DNA of 64,000 nucleotides from Stenogyne calaminthoides (taxonomy: Eukaryota; Streptophyta; Magnoliopsida; Lamiales; Lamiaceae): the NCBI GenBank assembly GCA_037126765.1, contig JBBCBC010000016.1:13318728-13382727 (forward strand). The letters run 5' to 3'. Below are positions 20,614-32,782 of this stretch, piece by piece; position 1 is the first letter of the stretch, and the number at the start of each line of letters is the position of its first letter. The notes beneath the pieces are model-generated. The model was not told the DNA's origin and ran no database searches. It saw only the letters and a program-made list of their open reading frames with translations. The position numbers and the translations under genes were made by a program.

Positions 20614-21012
20614 TTACAAGCACACTGGCCTCGACCCTACTGATAGTATCTCTTCAGATGAGATCGTTCCACGGGTTATGAGGCCGAAAGTGCCATCTAG
20701 GTTCTCGAGCTCGTATGCCCCGTTGGATAATACTCGACTGACCTTGTATGGTCCTTCCCAGTTTGGTCTGAAAGTTCCTTTGGTTACTCCGAGAGTCTTC
20801 TTCAGGACCAGGTTGCCTTCTTTGGATTTTCGAAGTCGCACTTTAGAGTTGTAGTATTTTTTGGACTGTTGTTTGTATCTCGCATTTCGGATATCTGCCT
20901 TTAACCGCTTCTCTTCGAGCAAGTCTAGGTTTCTGGCCAAGGCCTCATCATTGCAGTCGGTCGCGATCTGCGAGGTTTTGAGAGTTTGGAATTCGACCTC
21001 TGCGGGTATGAC
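20614..21012 (-). pseudogene. E6 integrase, C-terminal part
   Basis: On the minus strand it opens, right after the E7 insertion point, with VIPAEVEFQT, runs through a Lys/Arg-rich helix (ALARNLDLLEEKRLKADI) and reaches the GPF/Y-type module with FRPNWEGPYKV near the end. It is open over this whole stretch and ends at a stop near 20614. It is the continuation of the integrase at 31758-32502. No chromodomain is seen, as expected for Tat. Confidence 0.9.
21008..21012. repeat. Target duplication of E7, left copy (ATGAC)
   Basis: The partner at 31753-31757 reads ATGAT, one C-to-T change. Confidence 0.9.
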
Positions 21013-22850
21013 TGTTGGGGAATTAATTGCACGGATCTATTCGGAATGAATATTTAAATACAAATTTAATTCTAACAATTATTACTAGCATGAATTAATC
21101 CTATATTAATTCAAATAATAATTCAACAACAAGTCATTCATATAAACAGTTCACGTAAATCCTACGCATGCGGAATTACTACGAGTTTACGTAAACGTAC
21201 CTCTTGGAATGGCAATGGTCTCGTTGATTAAACACACCGAAAAACCTTCCCAAGTATTCCCTAGTCCTTGCTCGACAATCTGGTGGAAGGATGCTCGCGA
21301 ACAATTAACAAAAGGAAGAATAAACTTTGTTGCACCACCTTTGTGGATTTACTAATTTTTCCAGCACATGGAATTGTACTTGGGAATGAAACATTCATCC
21401 CCTATTTATAAAGGGTGGTGGCCGATTTTTCATGTGGAATAGGGAGGAAAAAAACTTTTCTTGATCTCCAAGAAATCTTGAATATATCTCATATATCCTT
21501 TTCTCTATAATTAAAATATTCCACAAAATCCCACTTTCTTATTTGTTATGGAATATTTCGAAAATAATAGGGTAAAGAAACCAAGATTTGGATCTTCTTG
21601 AATTTATGAGATATACTTGTATTCCAAGAAATACATATCTTCCATAATATCTTTTCAAGAAAATCAAGAAAATCTTTCTTTCCCTTTATATTCAAAATTT
21701 TCTAAATATCCCCATAAATAACCAAGTGGGAGATTTCTTGAATTCAATGAGATAATCTTATATTCCAAGAATACATATCTTCATTCCATAACAAAATTCA
21801 AAGAAAATCTTTCTCCCTCTTTTATTTATGATTTTCGAAGTTCATGGAAAAAATAAGCAACAAATATTTATTTTATTTTTAAACACCTTTTTCAGTTATT
21901 GGACTTTATGTTGGGCTACTTAGGGGGCCTTTAGGAGAATTAAGATTGGACCTTCCAATGGATCTTGAATTATCAATATTGAGCCACAATATTATTCAAG
22001 CCCATAAATATTAATTAATCCCACTACATAATTAATATTGCACTATCCATCTTAACCCATATTACAGTCAATATGGCTCCCGGTTATTATTTCCCGTGTT
22101 TAAGATTATCTAGCCCATTAATTAATTCAAGCCACTGAAATAGCTTTCCATTAATTAATATCTTTTGTCCTTGGTTAAGGAACGGTTCAACATTATTATC
22201 CATACCAGAAACTAGTTCCACTTGCAAGATTTGGTATGATAAATCTTATGAACCTCCCAAGGGGAAAAATTGAACAAGCGTACTTGCACACGATTCTCCG
22301 AATTAAATCTTAGCAATCACATGTGACCAATAATATTGCCCAAGATATAAAGTATTGAATCTCGTTGATTCTCTACCCGTGATAAGTCAAAGCAATAGTT
22401 ACCAACCACACGTGATCCTATTTAAGGGACGAAGATTAAGAAATAACGAACCACTGAGGTCTAATTCTTCCTTGTTCAGTTCTGAAGAATTTGTCCTGCT
22501 GTAGGTCCTATTTAGTGCATCAGTCATGCACTAGTGTAATCTCTTGGTCAAGACAAGCCAATCTGAGCCTTACACTTCAACCTTTCACGATGGATTGTTC
22601 ATTTCCATCTAGGTCGTGAATGGTGTACTTTTGGTTACAAGGGACTGTTAATTTAATCTTCTGTGATCTGGTATCACTATATTAACTACAATGTAACACG
22701 TACTATTTATTAAACAGTTATGCAGTAAATATATGTAACATTCGATGATATTTAAAGCATCAGTGATAAACAATTTATTTCAATAAATAAGTCCGAAATT
22801 CAGTTTTGATTATACAAAGTAAAAGCATACTTTCCAGTATAATCCCAACA
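21013..22850 (-). repeat. E7 3' LTR
   Basis: The plus strand starts TGTTGGGGAATTAATTG and ends ATAATCCCAACA. It matches 29915-31752 throughout, and solo LTR E3 in reverse. Confidence 0.97.
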
Positions 22851-22865
22851 ATCTCCCACTTATAC
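22851..22865 (-). promoter_or_regulatory. E7 polypurine tract
   Basis: The minus strand reads TATAAGTGGGAGAT directly before the LTR. Confidence 0.85.
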
Positions 22866-24687
22866 TCAAAGAAGATTGGCAATGATCTTGACACCCATTC
22901 CTTCCACATGTCTCTCGAATGTATTCTGAGGCAGACCCTTTGTGAATGGATCTGCTAGTTTGTCTTCTGACGCGATCTTTGCCACCTCTATATCTCCTCT
23001 CTTAAGGATATCTCGTATAAGATGATATTTCCTTTCAATGTGTTTGCTGGCCTTGTGGGCTCTTGGTTCCCTTGAATTTGCAACTGCTCCAGCATTGTCA
23101 CAATAAATAGTGATTCTGCTAGGCAAATTCGGAACTACATCCAAGTCCACTAGGAAGTTCTTGAGCCAAACCGCTTCTTTCGCTGCCTCGCAAGCAGCTA
23201 CATATTCGGCTTCCATGGTAGAATTTGCGAACGCATTTCCGCTTAACGCTTCTCCATGTCATGGCTCCTCCCCCCATGCAAAACACACTACCGGAGGTAG
23301 ATTTTCTGGAATCTAAGTCTGATTGGAAATCCGAGTCCGTGTAGCCGATGGAGATTAGACTATCTGACTGATAAATCAACATTCTATCTCGAGTTCTTTT
23401 CAGATACTTCAGAATGTTTTTGACTGCCGTCCAATGTTCTTTCCCCGGGTTACTTTGATATCTTGCCACCTTGCCAACGGCAAAGCAGATATCCGGTCTC
23501 GTACACAGCATTACATACATAAGGCTTCCTACAGCCGAAGCATAAGGAATGCCTCTCATGTCATCTATCTCCTTTTGTGTCTTAGGGCACCTTTTCTTGG
23601 ATAGATGGATTCCATGCCTAAAAAGTACGAAGCCTTTCTTGGAATCCTGCATGCTGAATCGTTTCAAGACAGTGTCTATGTATGAAGCTTGCGATAAGCC
23701 TATCATCCTTTTCTTGTGATCTTGAGTGATCTTGATCCCAAGGATGTGCGCTGCTTCCCCTAAGTCCTTCATATCAAACTATTTTGAAAGCCATGCCCTT
23801 ACGTCTGATAACACCTTTACATCATTCCCGATGATCAGAATGTCGTCTACGTATAGTACTAAGAATACCAATGCAGTTCCGACACTCTTTTTTTACACAC
23901 AACTTTCGAACTCGTTTTGATCAAACCCATAAGACTTTATAACATGATCAAAATATTGGTTCCAAGCTCTGGATGCCTGTTTGAGTCCGTAAATGGACTT
24001 CATGAGCTTACAAACTAGGTGTCCTTGGCCTTTTTAAATGAAGCCTTGGGGTTGTTGCATATAGATTTCTTCATCAAGACTTCCATTAAGGAAAGCCGTC
24101 TTGACATCCATTTGCTAGATTTTAAAGTCGAGATGCGCAGCAATCGATAAGAGAATTCGGATGGACTTGAGCATTGCTACGGGCGAAAAAGTTTCCTCAT
24201 AGTTGATCCCTTCTTTCTGAGTATAACCTTTCGCCACAAGCCTTGCCTTGAAGGTTTTCACCTTCCCGTCCGGTCCTCTTTTTCTCTTGTACACCCACTT
24301 GCAACCAATGGGTTTGACCCCATTAAGTGGTTCGACTAGCTCCCACACTCTGTTATGATCCATAGAACCTATTTCGGCTTTCATTGCTGTTTGCCAAGAA
24401 CCTGCATCCTTGTCTTGGATTGCCTCGTCATATGTCCATGGGTCTGATTTGTCTTGTCCGGGAATCAAGTCCGAGGACTCTCCTATCCCCATGAATCTCT
24501 CGGGCTGTCTCACAACCCTCCCACTACGACGAGGTTCCGGTTGTGTAAGTGTGTCATTTGGTATGTCATCTTGTACAGTTGGCACTGAGGTTAGCCCCCT
24601 TAGCTCATTTAAGGTAATCTCACTTCTGGATCTTCTTTCGTTCATATAGTCTTCTTCCAAAAATCTAAAGTGAGTGCTTATTACCAC
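22866..24687 (-). pseudogene. E7 reverse transcriptase and RNase H
   Basis: RT copies the element RNA and RNase H removes the template strand. From 24687 down there is a linker, then RARLVAKGYTQKEG-type text (KARLVAKGYTQKEGINYEE), the QMDVKTAFLNGSLDEE block, KSIYGLKQASRAW, the active site YVDDILIIGND (about 23850), MKDLGEAAHILGI, LMYVMLCTRPDICFAVG and the Copia RNase H landmarks TDSDFQSDLDSRKSTSG, MEAEYVAACEAAKEAVW and LADPFTKGLPQ. Lesions: a stop at about 24112-24114, further stops between 24035 and 23780, and a frameshift near 23220. It ends at 22866, beside the polypurine tract. Confidence 0.93.
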
Positions 24688-24690
24688 CTT

Positions 24691-25296
24691 TTAATCTTCG
24701 GGACCATAGAACATACACCCTTTTGTTCCCTCGGGGTATCCTACAAACAACCTTAATTCTGATCGAGGATCCAATTTTCCAGCTTCCTTGTCCAACACAT
24801 AGGCCGGACACCCCCAAATCTTCATGTGTCTCAAACTGGGCTTGCACCCGGTCCACAATTCTTTGAGAGTTTTGGGAACCGATTTGGATGGCACCAAGTT
24901 CAGAATGTAGGCCGCTGTTTCTAAGGCATGACCCCAGAACGACTTGGGAAGATCCGCATAACTCATCATAGATCTAACCATTTCCAAAAGAGTTCTGTTT
25001 CTTCGCTCTGCAACCCCGTTTTGTTGAGGGGTTCCGGGTGCAGTTAGCTGGGATGCAATCCCTTTATCAGACAAGTAGTTCAAAAACTCATCGCTGAGGT
25101 ACTCGCCTCCACGATCGGATCGTAGAGACTTGATACGTTTTTCCCTATGATTCTCTGCTTGAGCCTTAAATTCTTTGAATTTCTCAAAGGTCTCAGATTT
25201 ATGCTTCATAAGGAAAATATAACCGTACCTTGAGTAGTCATCAATAAATATACTCATAATATCATCTTGCTTTGGTTGACATTGGACCACATACAT
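24691..25296 (-). pseudogene. E7 integrase core and C-terminal part
   Basis: Catalytic landmarks in order are IDDYSRYGYIF, LRSDRGGEYLSDEF and APGTPQQNGVAERRNRTLL, which give the D,D-35-E triad. They are followed by LPKSFWGHALETAAYILN and the Copia C-terminal GCPAYVLD and LFVGYPEGTKGCMFY. The frame is open for 201 codons. A single-base shift near 25270 separates it from the upstream protease/pre-integrase frame. Confidence 0.95.
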
Positions 25297-26772
25297 CTGT
25301 GTGAACGATTTCTAACACTTCGTTGGCTCTATTCCCCTTGGCTCCAAATGCCCTCTTGGTCATTTTACCCTCCAAACATGATTCGCAGGTTGGAATTTGT
25401 TCAACTTGGAGAAACTCCAGTGAACCGTCTTTCACCAACCTTTGGATCCTCTTTGGATTAATATGTCCCAATCTTAGATGCCATAGAAGTGTCTCGTTCA
25501 CGTCTGATGAACGTTTTCTTTTCTCGGAAATAGTTGATGTGTTATAGGATGCATTTCGTGAGTGGTGTGCACAGTTAATTGTATAGAGATTATTCGACAA
25601 CTTTCCATGACAGATAAATTTATCATAAAGAGAAATGGTAACAACTTTATTAAAAGTAACCGAATATCCATCAAGGTAAAGTTTAGAAACTGAAATTAAA
25701 TTCTTTCTAAAATTCGGAACGTAAAGAACATCTCTTAAAATTAAAACTCTGTCTTCAGAAGACAGGTGCACTTCTCCCACTGCTTCAGCTGCCACTCTCG
25801 TAGCGTTACCCAGTGTGATGAGGATCTCACTCTCACTTAGTTGTCGGATCCGCTTGAACCCCTGTAAAGTGAAACAAACATGATCAGTGGATCCCGTATC
25901 CACTACACATAAATGGGAGGCATACGCCGCTAAGCAAGTTTCAACAACTAGTGCGTGAGAATTACCTTTCTTTCCATTCCTTTTGGGATTGGAACAGGCT
26001 GACCTCGAGTGTCCTACTCTGCCGCTTTCCAAAACTTTCCTCATGGTTGATTCCATGCTCTTATTTGATGTTGAGTCTGCTTGGTTCAACTTTCTTCTTT
26101 TTTCATCATCCTTATCACCACTTGATCTAGGATGAAAAGAAGATTTCTGTTTTCCCAAGTTCTTTTCCTCGCGCTCCCTTTCCCTTTCAACCAAAGTGAG
26201 AGCATTTACAAGATCATCCACTGTAAAATCTAGATCTTCCAATAGATACTCAAGATAGTGGTGATTATAGATCTTTGGTAAGAATTGGAGAATGAAATCA
26301 ATCTTAGTCTTGAAATCACATTTTTCGCCGAGGATCTCAAGCTCCTCAAATAGCACCATAACCCTAAGAACGTGCTGCGCTGCAGTCGTCCCTTTTCCCA
26401 TTTTTAATTCAACAATTTCTTGCTTCACACTTTGGATTGCCATATGGGTCTGATGTGCGAACATCGCTTCGAGATTCTGTAAGATGTCTGCCGCTGACTC
26501 ATATTCTTGGTGAAGGTGTTTCAACGATCCGGGCGGATGTGCGAAATTGTATCCTTCATCAATTCATTTGCCAGCTCCCATTCACCATATAGCATCTCAT
26601 CCCATATTCCGGCGTCCTTAGCTGGTTTTTCGGGTTTTGGTGTATCAAGTACCCATTTGGAAGGTGATGCGGCTAGGACAGGTTTTAGTTTATATATCCA
26701 ATCAAAATAGTTTTCACCAGTTAGCAAATTGTCTTTAAGTATATTGATCAGTGGATTAAAAGGTTGCGACAT
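25262..26772 (-). pseudogene. E7 gag, protease and pre-integrase domain
   Basis: Gag starts MSQPFNPLINILKDN at 26772 with the LTGENYFDW segment typical of Copia gags. The frame breaks near 26521 and then continues open for 420 codons: a gag helix region (AMFAHQTHMAIQSVKQEIV), a coiled, Glu/Arg-rich segment, a decayed zinc knuckle (only GHSRSAC remains, and the first Cys pair is lost), the protease active site VDTGSTDHVC, the RDVLYVPNFRKNLISVSKL block, and the pre-integrase zinc finger LWHLRLGHIN with CESCLEGKMTKR. It joins the integrase after a one-base frameshift. Confidence 0.93.
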
Positions 26773-27033
26773 GATGAACTGAAATAAATAATAATATGCA
26801 TAAGCACAAATATATCACAAAATTCGATCACATGTTTCATATTAAAATCTCAAAAAGAATATGAACATGCATCAGCCAACATCTCAAAACAGTTTAAATA
26901 AGCCACGTGGGGTGGGTCATTATTTAAACACATTCAAGCAGGTTATAAGCAAGAACAGTTACAAACCTTTAATATCCAGATTAATAGTTGGCTCTCACTT
27001 GACCAATATAAAATTGACAGGGACTTTGGGGAA

Positions 27034-28628
27034 ATTGTTGGGATATTTTAGTTTTGATGAATTATGCCAAAACATTATCAACTTGTGTTTTTGAAGCTAA
27101 TCTACAGATAACAAGTTGAGGGGGAACGAGAGAACCAATTGAGGGGGAACTCACAAAATCGCACGTAGATGATCGAGATCGACGAGGCTTTATGATTTAG
27201 ACCGACGAGATCGATGAGTAAGAAGAGTTCCGAGTAAACCGATGAGCCGAGCAAAATCAAGAGAAGAAAAAATTAACCGACCGATCGAAGATCGATGACC
27301 AAATGACCAGATCGTAAGAGGAGGTTGTAGATCGTAAGAGGAGCGTATTTAGAGTGATCGTGGATCGACGTGATCGAGATCGATATGCTAACCTAATATG
27401 CTAACCTCGACAAAAGTTAACTGGCGTAGATAAACCGATATCTCAATTGATGCTATAATCGAGATATTGATCTCAAGAAGTGTTGATCGATCATGAGCCG
27501 ATCGATCGCAGAAGAAATCGATATCGAAAATGAGAAATTCGTGATACCAGATCAAAGCAGAAGAAATCGTAAGAGAAGTCATCGATGTCATATTCACGAG
27601 AATCGGGAATGCTACCGATGATCGGGCTAGCGAAAAGCAGTGACCGAGGGTCGATTGTTCGAGTCGAAGAATCAACTCGGCGGCTGAGTGTCGATATACC
27701 CGATCCGACAAGGTCCGCTGAAGAGAAGTCCGCTGAATCAAGAATCCTGAGTCCAATGAAGCCTGAGTTCGAAGAAGCTGAGGATCAGATAAACCTGGAG
27801 ACTCAGAAGATCCTGAAGAATATAACCGTTAGATTCAGCTGACGTGGACCAATGAGAGGAAGACAACAAGCTTGAAAAAGCTGCAAGAAGCTACAGAATA
27901 GTATGGATTTGAATGTGACTCCATCCAACGGTAACATTCAAATCCACACTATAAATACAAGTTCTTCCTTCATTCTAAAGTGTGGAAGTGTGGAAATGTG
28001 TGAAAAACACCATTGAAGCTACAGAGCCAAATCATCTAGCCTTTCCACCATAGAACACAGAGCAAGAAATACACGCATATATTCAAAAGTGTTCTACCCT
28101 AGATCTAAGCACAAATGCCATATCCTAAGCTTAGAGAGATTTTCCCATCCTTAGCATTGAGGCTAAACAAATGTAAGGGAAAATCTCAACCTAGTTGGAA
28201 ACCAAACAAAACCTTACCCAAATCAGTAGGTTAAGTTTGTAGGTGAGTGTGAACTCGGTAAACATCTAGCAATCCCGAAAGGGAGGGTAGGCAATCCCGT
28301 GAGGGTGATAAGTCCCGTTTGAGTGTGAACTCGGTAAACATATGTTGGGTGTTGGACTAACACGTTAAACTAAGTCCAGTTGGTTAAGTAGGTGCCCCTG
28401 ATGATAGGGAAGAGTGGATGTAGAAGTTGGACTCCGAACCACTATAAAATCGTGTGTTCTTTACTGCTTTATGTTCTTACTTGCCATATGCATTTGATTA
28501 TAAGCAAAACACACATCGTTCTTAAAAGCAAAAAATTTGGAATCACTCTGCCCTCACCCCTGTTTTATATGCATCACATGAAATGTTTGCTTTCGCACGC
28601 GCAAAATCGGTTTTAACCGGGACCAACA
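27034..28628 (+). mobile_element. E8: solo LTR of a Sirevirus relative
   Basis: It ends in ..GGGACCAACA and is flanked by GGGAA at 27029-27033 and 28629-28633. The TGTTGGGATATT start lies two bases inside the left duplication, so the left boundary may be off by two. The block GTTGGTTAAG..GTGCCCC..GATAGGGAAGAGTGG near 28378-28420, the word CAATCCCG near 28267 and the TATAAATAC near 27951 place it in the Sirevirus LTR superfamily, plus orientation. No internal region follows, so it is a solo LTR. It carries two TTGAGGGGGAAC words (27115-27126, 27139-27150). Confidence 0.82.
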
Positions 28629-29049
28629 GGGAAGTATATGCATATCAATTTTATACCTAAGTAATAACCATGATTAAATACAGAATTATTATTTCTCTTT
28701 GAACGAGCCTCGTGGGGAGGATCATCGTCGCCACTAGTAATAATCCACAATCATCCATCTGGAATTTATTCATGTAAAAGCTATCTTTTGACCGTCCCGT
28801 GGGGGGAATTTTCTCCAAAAGAATTCACAAATAAATAAATCATGGAGGTCAAAATTAATTCAATTTTATTATCCGGAATAAAATTATCAATTAATTATTT
28901 AAACATACTTAGTAATTTTTGAAGGTGAGATTTCTCATTGGGCAATTCTCATGCAAACACATTTAAACAAATTAAATAAAGCACAAGAAATCACAACAAT
29001 AAATCAAGCAAAATGGAAAAATAAACATATTGGGCACAATAATCCAATT

Positions 29050-29560
29050 GTCATGGTTTGATTTTTCTTGGCTTGATTTTGAAGAAATGTCGTCTTGAAT
29101 TTCTCCCATTCGATCGTCTCGAAATGCCACACCAAGTAGCTCGCAGTCGGGATGCACGCCCGCATCCGGCCGGCCCCTTGGTCGAATCACCGGCGACCTC
29201 AAGACGCCTCGGCTTATAGGCGCGTGCCTCTAAGACGCCTCGGCGAAGACTTCGAAACAAACCGAAAGCACTGAAGGTGACGCAGCGTATCCACGCAAGA
29301 TCCGCATACAAGATGCTTCGCCAAATTCGCCTCACCCGAGATCTTCGGCAAGACCGCGTGTCTCGCCTTCGGCCACCTTTGCCGCCCGTCCATTCGGCCG
29401 CCACAAGATGGTCCGCCTTCGCCCCACGCAGTCGCCGCCTCGTCCAAGGCAAGCGCGTTAGGCCGATCCCGCATGACGCCTAGCATCGTGCCCGTGAGCA
29501 TGGCGACGTCCGCTTCGCGCGTGTACCTCCCTTGGCACGTTTCGCGCAATGCACGTCGTC
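29050..29560 (-). other. GC-rich island in the E7 leader
   Basis: Composition changes abruptly to GC-rich with many CG words inside an AT-rich leader. Arg-rich ORFs on both strands (for example 29051-29452) are composition effects with no recognisable domain. It may be a structured leader or a captured fragment. Confidence 0.55.
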
Positions 29561-29900
29561 CGCTTACGGTTCTGGATCTATCCTTTAATTCTTTGTCTCA
29601 GCCTCCGTTTCCGATCCGGTTACAATTTATTTACAAAAATAAATAAACCTAGATCTAGACTAGTCTATTACATTGATCAAATCAAACAAATCCTAATCTA
29701 CTCGTGGATTTTCTCACGAGGCAAAACGAATTCGAACGAATCGAATTAAAACCCACAATTTATATGCATGCATAAATAAACACATTAAATTCCATGACAA
29801 TTGGATACCTGCAAAAAAGATCTAACAATTCTACTATCCAATTTCAAATTTAATGAAAATGAATTAAATTACAATCTAAAATTTAGAGCCCGAAACCAAG

Positions 29901-29912
29901 GCTCTGATACCA
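29901..29912 (-). promoter_or_regulatory. E7 primer binding site (initiator Met tRNA)
   Basis: The minus strand reads TGGTATCAGAGC, two bases from the LTR. Confidence 0.95.
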
Positions 29913-29914
29913 GT

Positions 29915-31752
29915 TCTTGGGGAATTAATTGCACGGATCTATTCGGGATGAATATTTAAATACAAATTTAATTCTAACAATTATTACTAGCATGAATTAA
30001 TCCTATATTAATTCAAATAATAATTCAACAACAAATCATGCATATAAACAGTTCACGTAAATCCTACGCATGCGGAATTACTACGAGTTTACGTAAACAT
30101 ACCTCTTGGAATGGCAATGGTTTCGTTGATTAAACACACCGAAAAACCTTCCCAAGTATTCCCTAGTCCTTGCTCGACAATCTGGTGGAAGGATGCTCGC
30201 GAACACTTAACAAAAGGAAGAATAAACTTTGTTGCACCACCTTTGTGGATTTACTAATGTTTCCAGCACATGGAATTGTACTTGGGAATGAAACATTCAT
30301 CCCCTATTTATAGAGGGTGGTGGCCGATTTTTCATGTGGAATATGGAGGAAGAAAACTTTTCATGATCTCCAAGAAATCTTGAATATATCTCATATATCA
30401 TTTTCTCCATAATTAAAATATTCCACAAAATCCCACTCTCTTACTTGTTATGGAATATTTCGAAAATAATAGGGTAAAGAAACCAAGATTTGGATCTTCT
30501 TGAATTTATGAGATATACTTGCATTCCAAGAAATACATATCTTCCATAATATATTTTCAAGAAAATCTTTCTTTCCCTTTTATATTCAAAATTTTCGAAA
30601 ATATCCCCATAAATAACCAATTGGGAGATTTCTTGAATTCAATGAGATAATCTTGTATTCCAAGAATACATATCTTCATTCCATAACAAAATTCAATGAA
30701 AATCTTTCTCCCTCTTTTATTTATGATTTTCGAAATTCATGGAAAAAATAAGCAACAAATATTTATTTTGTTTTTAAACACCTTTTTCAGTTATTGGACT
30801 TTATGTTTGGCTACTTAGGGGGCCTTTAGGAGAATTAAGATTGGACCTTCCAATGGATCTTGAATTATCAATATTGAGCCACAATATTATTCAAGCCCAT
30901 AAATATTAATTAATACCACTACATAATTAATATTGCACTATCCATCTTAACCCATATTACAGTCAATATGGCTCCCGGTTATTATTTCCCGTGTTTAAGA
31001 TTATCTAGCCTATTAATTAATTCAAGCCACTGAATAGCTTTCCATTAATTAATATCTTTTGTCCTTTGGTTAAGGAACGGTTCAACATTATTATCCATAC
31101 CGGAAACTAGTTTCACTTGCAAGATTTGGTATGATAAATCTTATGAACCTCCCAAGGGGGCAAATCGAACAAAGCGTATTTGCACCCATTCTTCTTCAGA
31201 TTAAATCTTAGCAATCGCATGTGACCAATAATATTGCCCAAGATATAAAGTATTGAATCTCGTTGATTCTCTACCCGTGATAAGTCAAAGCAATAGTAAC
31301 CAACCACACATGATCCTATTTAAGGGACGAAGATTAAGAAATAACGAACCACTGAGGTCTAATTCTTCCTTGTTCGATTCTCAAGAATTTGTCCTCCCCA
31401 GAGGTCCTATTCAATTACATCACCATGCCCTAGTGTAATCTCTTGGTCAAGACAAGCCAATCTCGAGCCTTACACTTCAACCTTTCATGATGGATTGTTC
31501 ATTTCGCCTATGTCGTGAATGGTGTACTTTTTTTGGTTACAAGGACCGTTAATTTAATCTTCGTGATCCGGTATCACTAAATTAACTACAATGTAACACG
31601 ACTATTTATTTAAACAATTATGCAAGATATATATGTAACATTCGATGATATTTAAAGCATCGGTGATAAACAATTTATTTCAAAGAATAAGTCCGAAATT
31701 CGGTTTTTGATTATACAAAGTAAAAGCATACTTTCCAAAGATAATCCCAATA
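29915..31752 (-). repeat. E7 5' LTR
   Basis: It pairs with 21013-22850 over the same length. The first ~1.2 kb is nearly identical to the partner. From about 31140 to the end the mismatches become dense and many replace CAG/CTG by CG (see findings). The terminal dinucleotides are mutated on the plus strand (TC..TA instead of TG..CA). Confidence 0.96.
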
Positions 31753-31757
31753 ATGAT

Positions 31758-32502
31758 CGCCTCGAGCCAAATGCCATCGAATAAAGGGGTCTCCCTATTA
31801 AATTTCGCAAAGTCATTCTATATGACCACAAAGACATCCGTAATTCATCGCCCACTTCCCTTTTCCTCCCTCAATCTTGGTTTTCGAGTGTGCTTGATGA
31901 TCTTGTTCACAAACTTTGACTTGACCGCTTGATCGAGGGTGATAAGGGGTAGAGAAAAGCTTGGTGATTTTCCATTTTCTGAAGAAACTATCGATCTTAT
32001 GACCATTGAACTGCTTCCCATTATCGGATATAATTGCTTGCGGTAGGCCGAATCTGCAGATGATGTTTCGTCTTATGAATTTGATGACGTGATCCTGATC
32101 TATGGTCGCCAAAGCCTCAAATTCGGCCCATTTTGTGAAGTAATCTCATCGCGACTAGGGTGTACTTGGATCAACCCGGTCATGGTAATGGCCCGATGAT
32201 ATCTATCCCCACTTCTCAAAAGGCCTAGGACTGAGGATGCTGGTGAGTTCCTCAGGTGCGACCTTGATTGATGGTGCGTGTATTTGACATTTGTGGCATT
32301 TCCGTGCAAAAACCATGGCATCGACCTTTAAAGTTGGCCAATAATACCCCAGTCTCGTCGTCTTATGAAGCGAAGCGATCGCCCGAAGCGTGGTTTCCGC
32401 ATACCCCATCGTGAATATCTTGCAGGATAGCCTGCCCTTGCTCCGGGGTAACACATCGGAGCAGTGGTATGCTGAAGCCTCGCTTATATAGTTCGTTACC
32501 AA
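31758..32502 (-). pseudogene. E6 integrase, zinc finger and catalytic core
   Basis: Integrase inserts the cDNA. The zinc-binding part near 32340-32270 has CHKCQIHAP preceded by a GYYWPTL segment. The core shows FGLPQAIISDNGKQFNG (second catalytic Asp) and HPRSSGQVKV, where related Tat elements have a Glu after GQ(A/V); here Lys stands at that place, so the third catalytic residue appears lost. Frames shift near 32112 and 32203. It ends at the E7 insertion in AFGSRRS, and the rest is at 20614-21012. Confidence 0.88.
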
Positions 32503-32782
32503 CTAATGTGTACCTTGTTGCCCTTAGTTGCAATTGCTTTCTTTGAATTCGCTTGGTTGGTAATGCCCCACCATCAAGTAGTCGACATGGGGGTCATCCA
32601 AATTAAACTCGGGGGTGTCTAGGGCGTTGGATCGTTGTGTTAGCAAAGGAGGGGGTAGGAAAGTTTTGTGATGGTGACATCCCTCATCTCTGCTGGTCCC
32701 TCCGAAGTCACTAGTCGTTCCAATGCATCGGCTCGGGAGTTCAAATCCCTTGGTACTAGCTTGATGTAGATTTGGTCAAATT
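32503..32782 (-). pseudogene. E6 linker between second RNase H and integrase
   Basis: Decayed coding sequence without an open frame. By position it connects the RNase H and integrase domains. No motif recognised. Confidence 0.5.

Larger units (their letters stand above)
26773..29900 (-). other. E7 5' leader, enlarged by solo LTR E8
   Basis: Between the gag start and the PBS there are about 1.5 kb of native leader once E8 is removed. No ORF is convincing. The PBS-proximal part contains a GC-rich island described separately. Confidence 0.7.
21013..31752 (-). mobile_element. E7: Copia retrotransposon inserted in the E6 integrase
   Basis: Two 1,838-bp LTRs, target duplication ATGAC/ATGAT, initiator-Met PBS beside the right LTR and a polypurine tract beside the left one define a complete minus-strand element. 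The order gag, protease, integrase, RT, RNase H identifies Copia. It contains solo LTR E8 in its long 5' leader; without it the element is about 9.1 kb. Stops and frameshifts occur in every pol domain. I do not assign a lineage within Copia. Confidence 0.96.

Noticed and set aside
29051..29549. Arg-rich ORFs on both strands in the E7 leader
   Set aside because: Several overlapping frames are open because of GC-rich composition; no domain, no codon signature, and the location is a retrotransposon leader.
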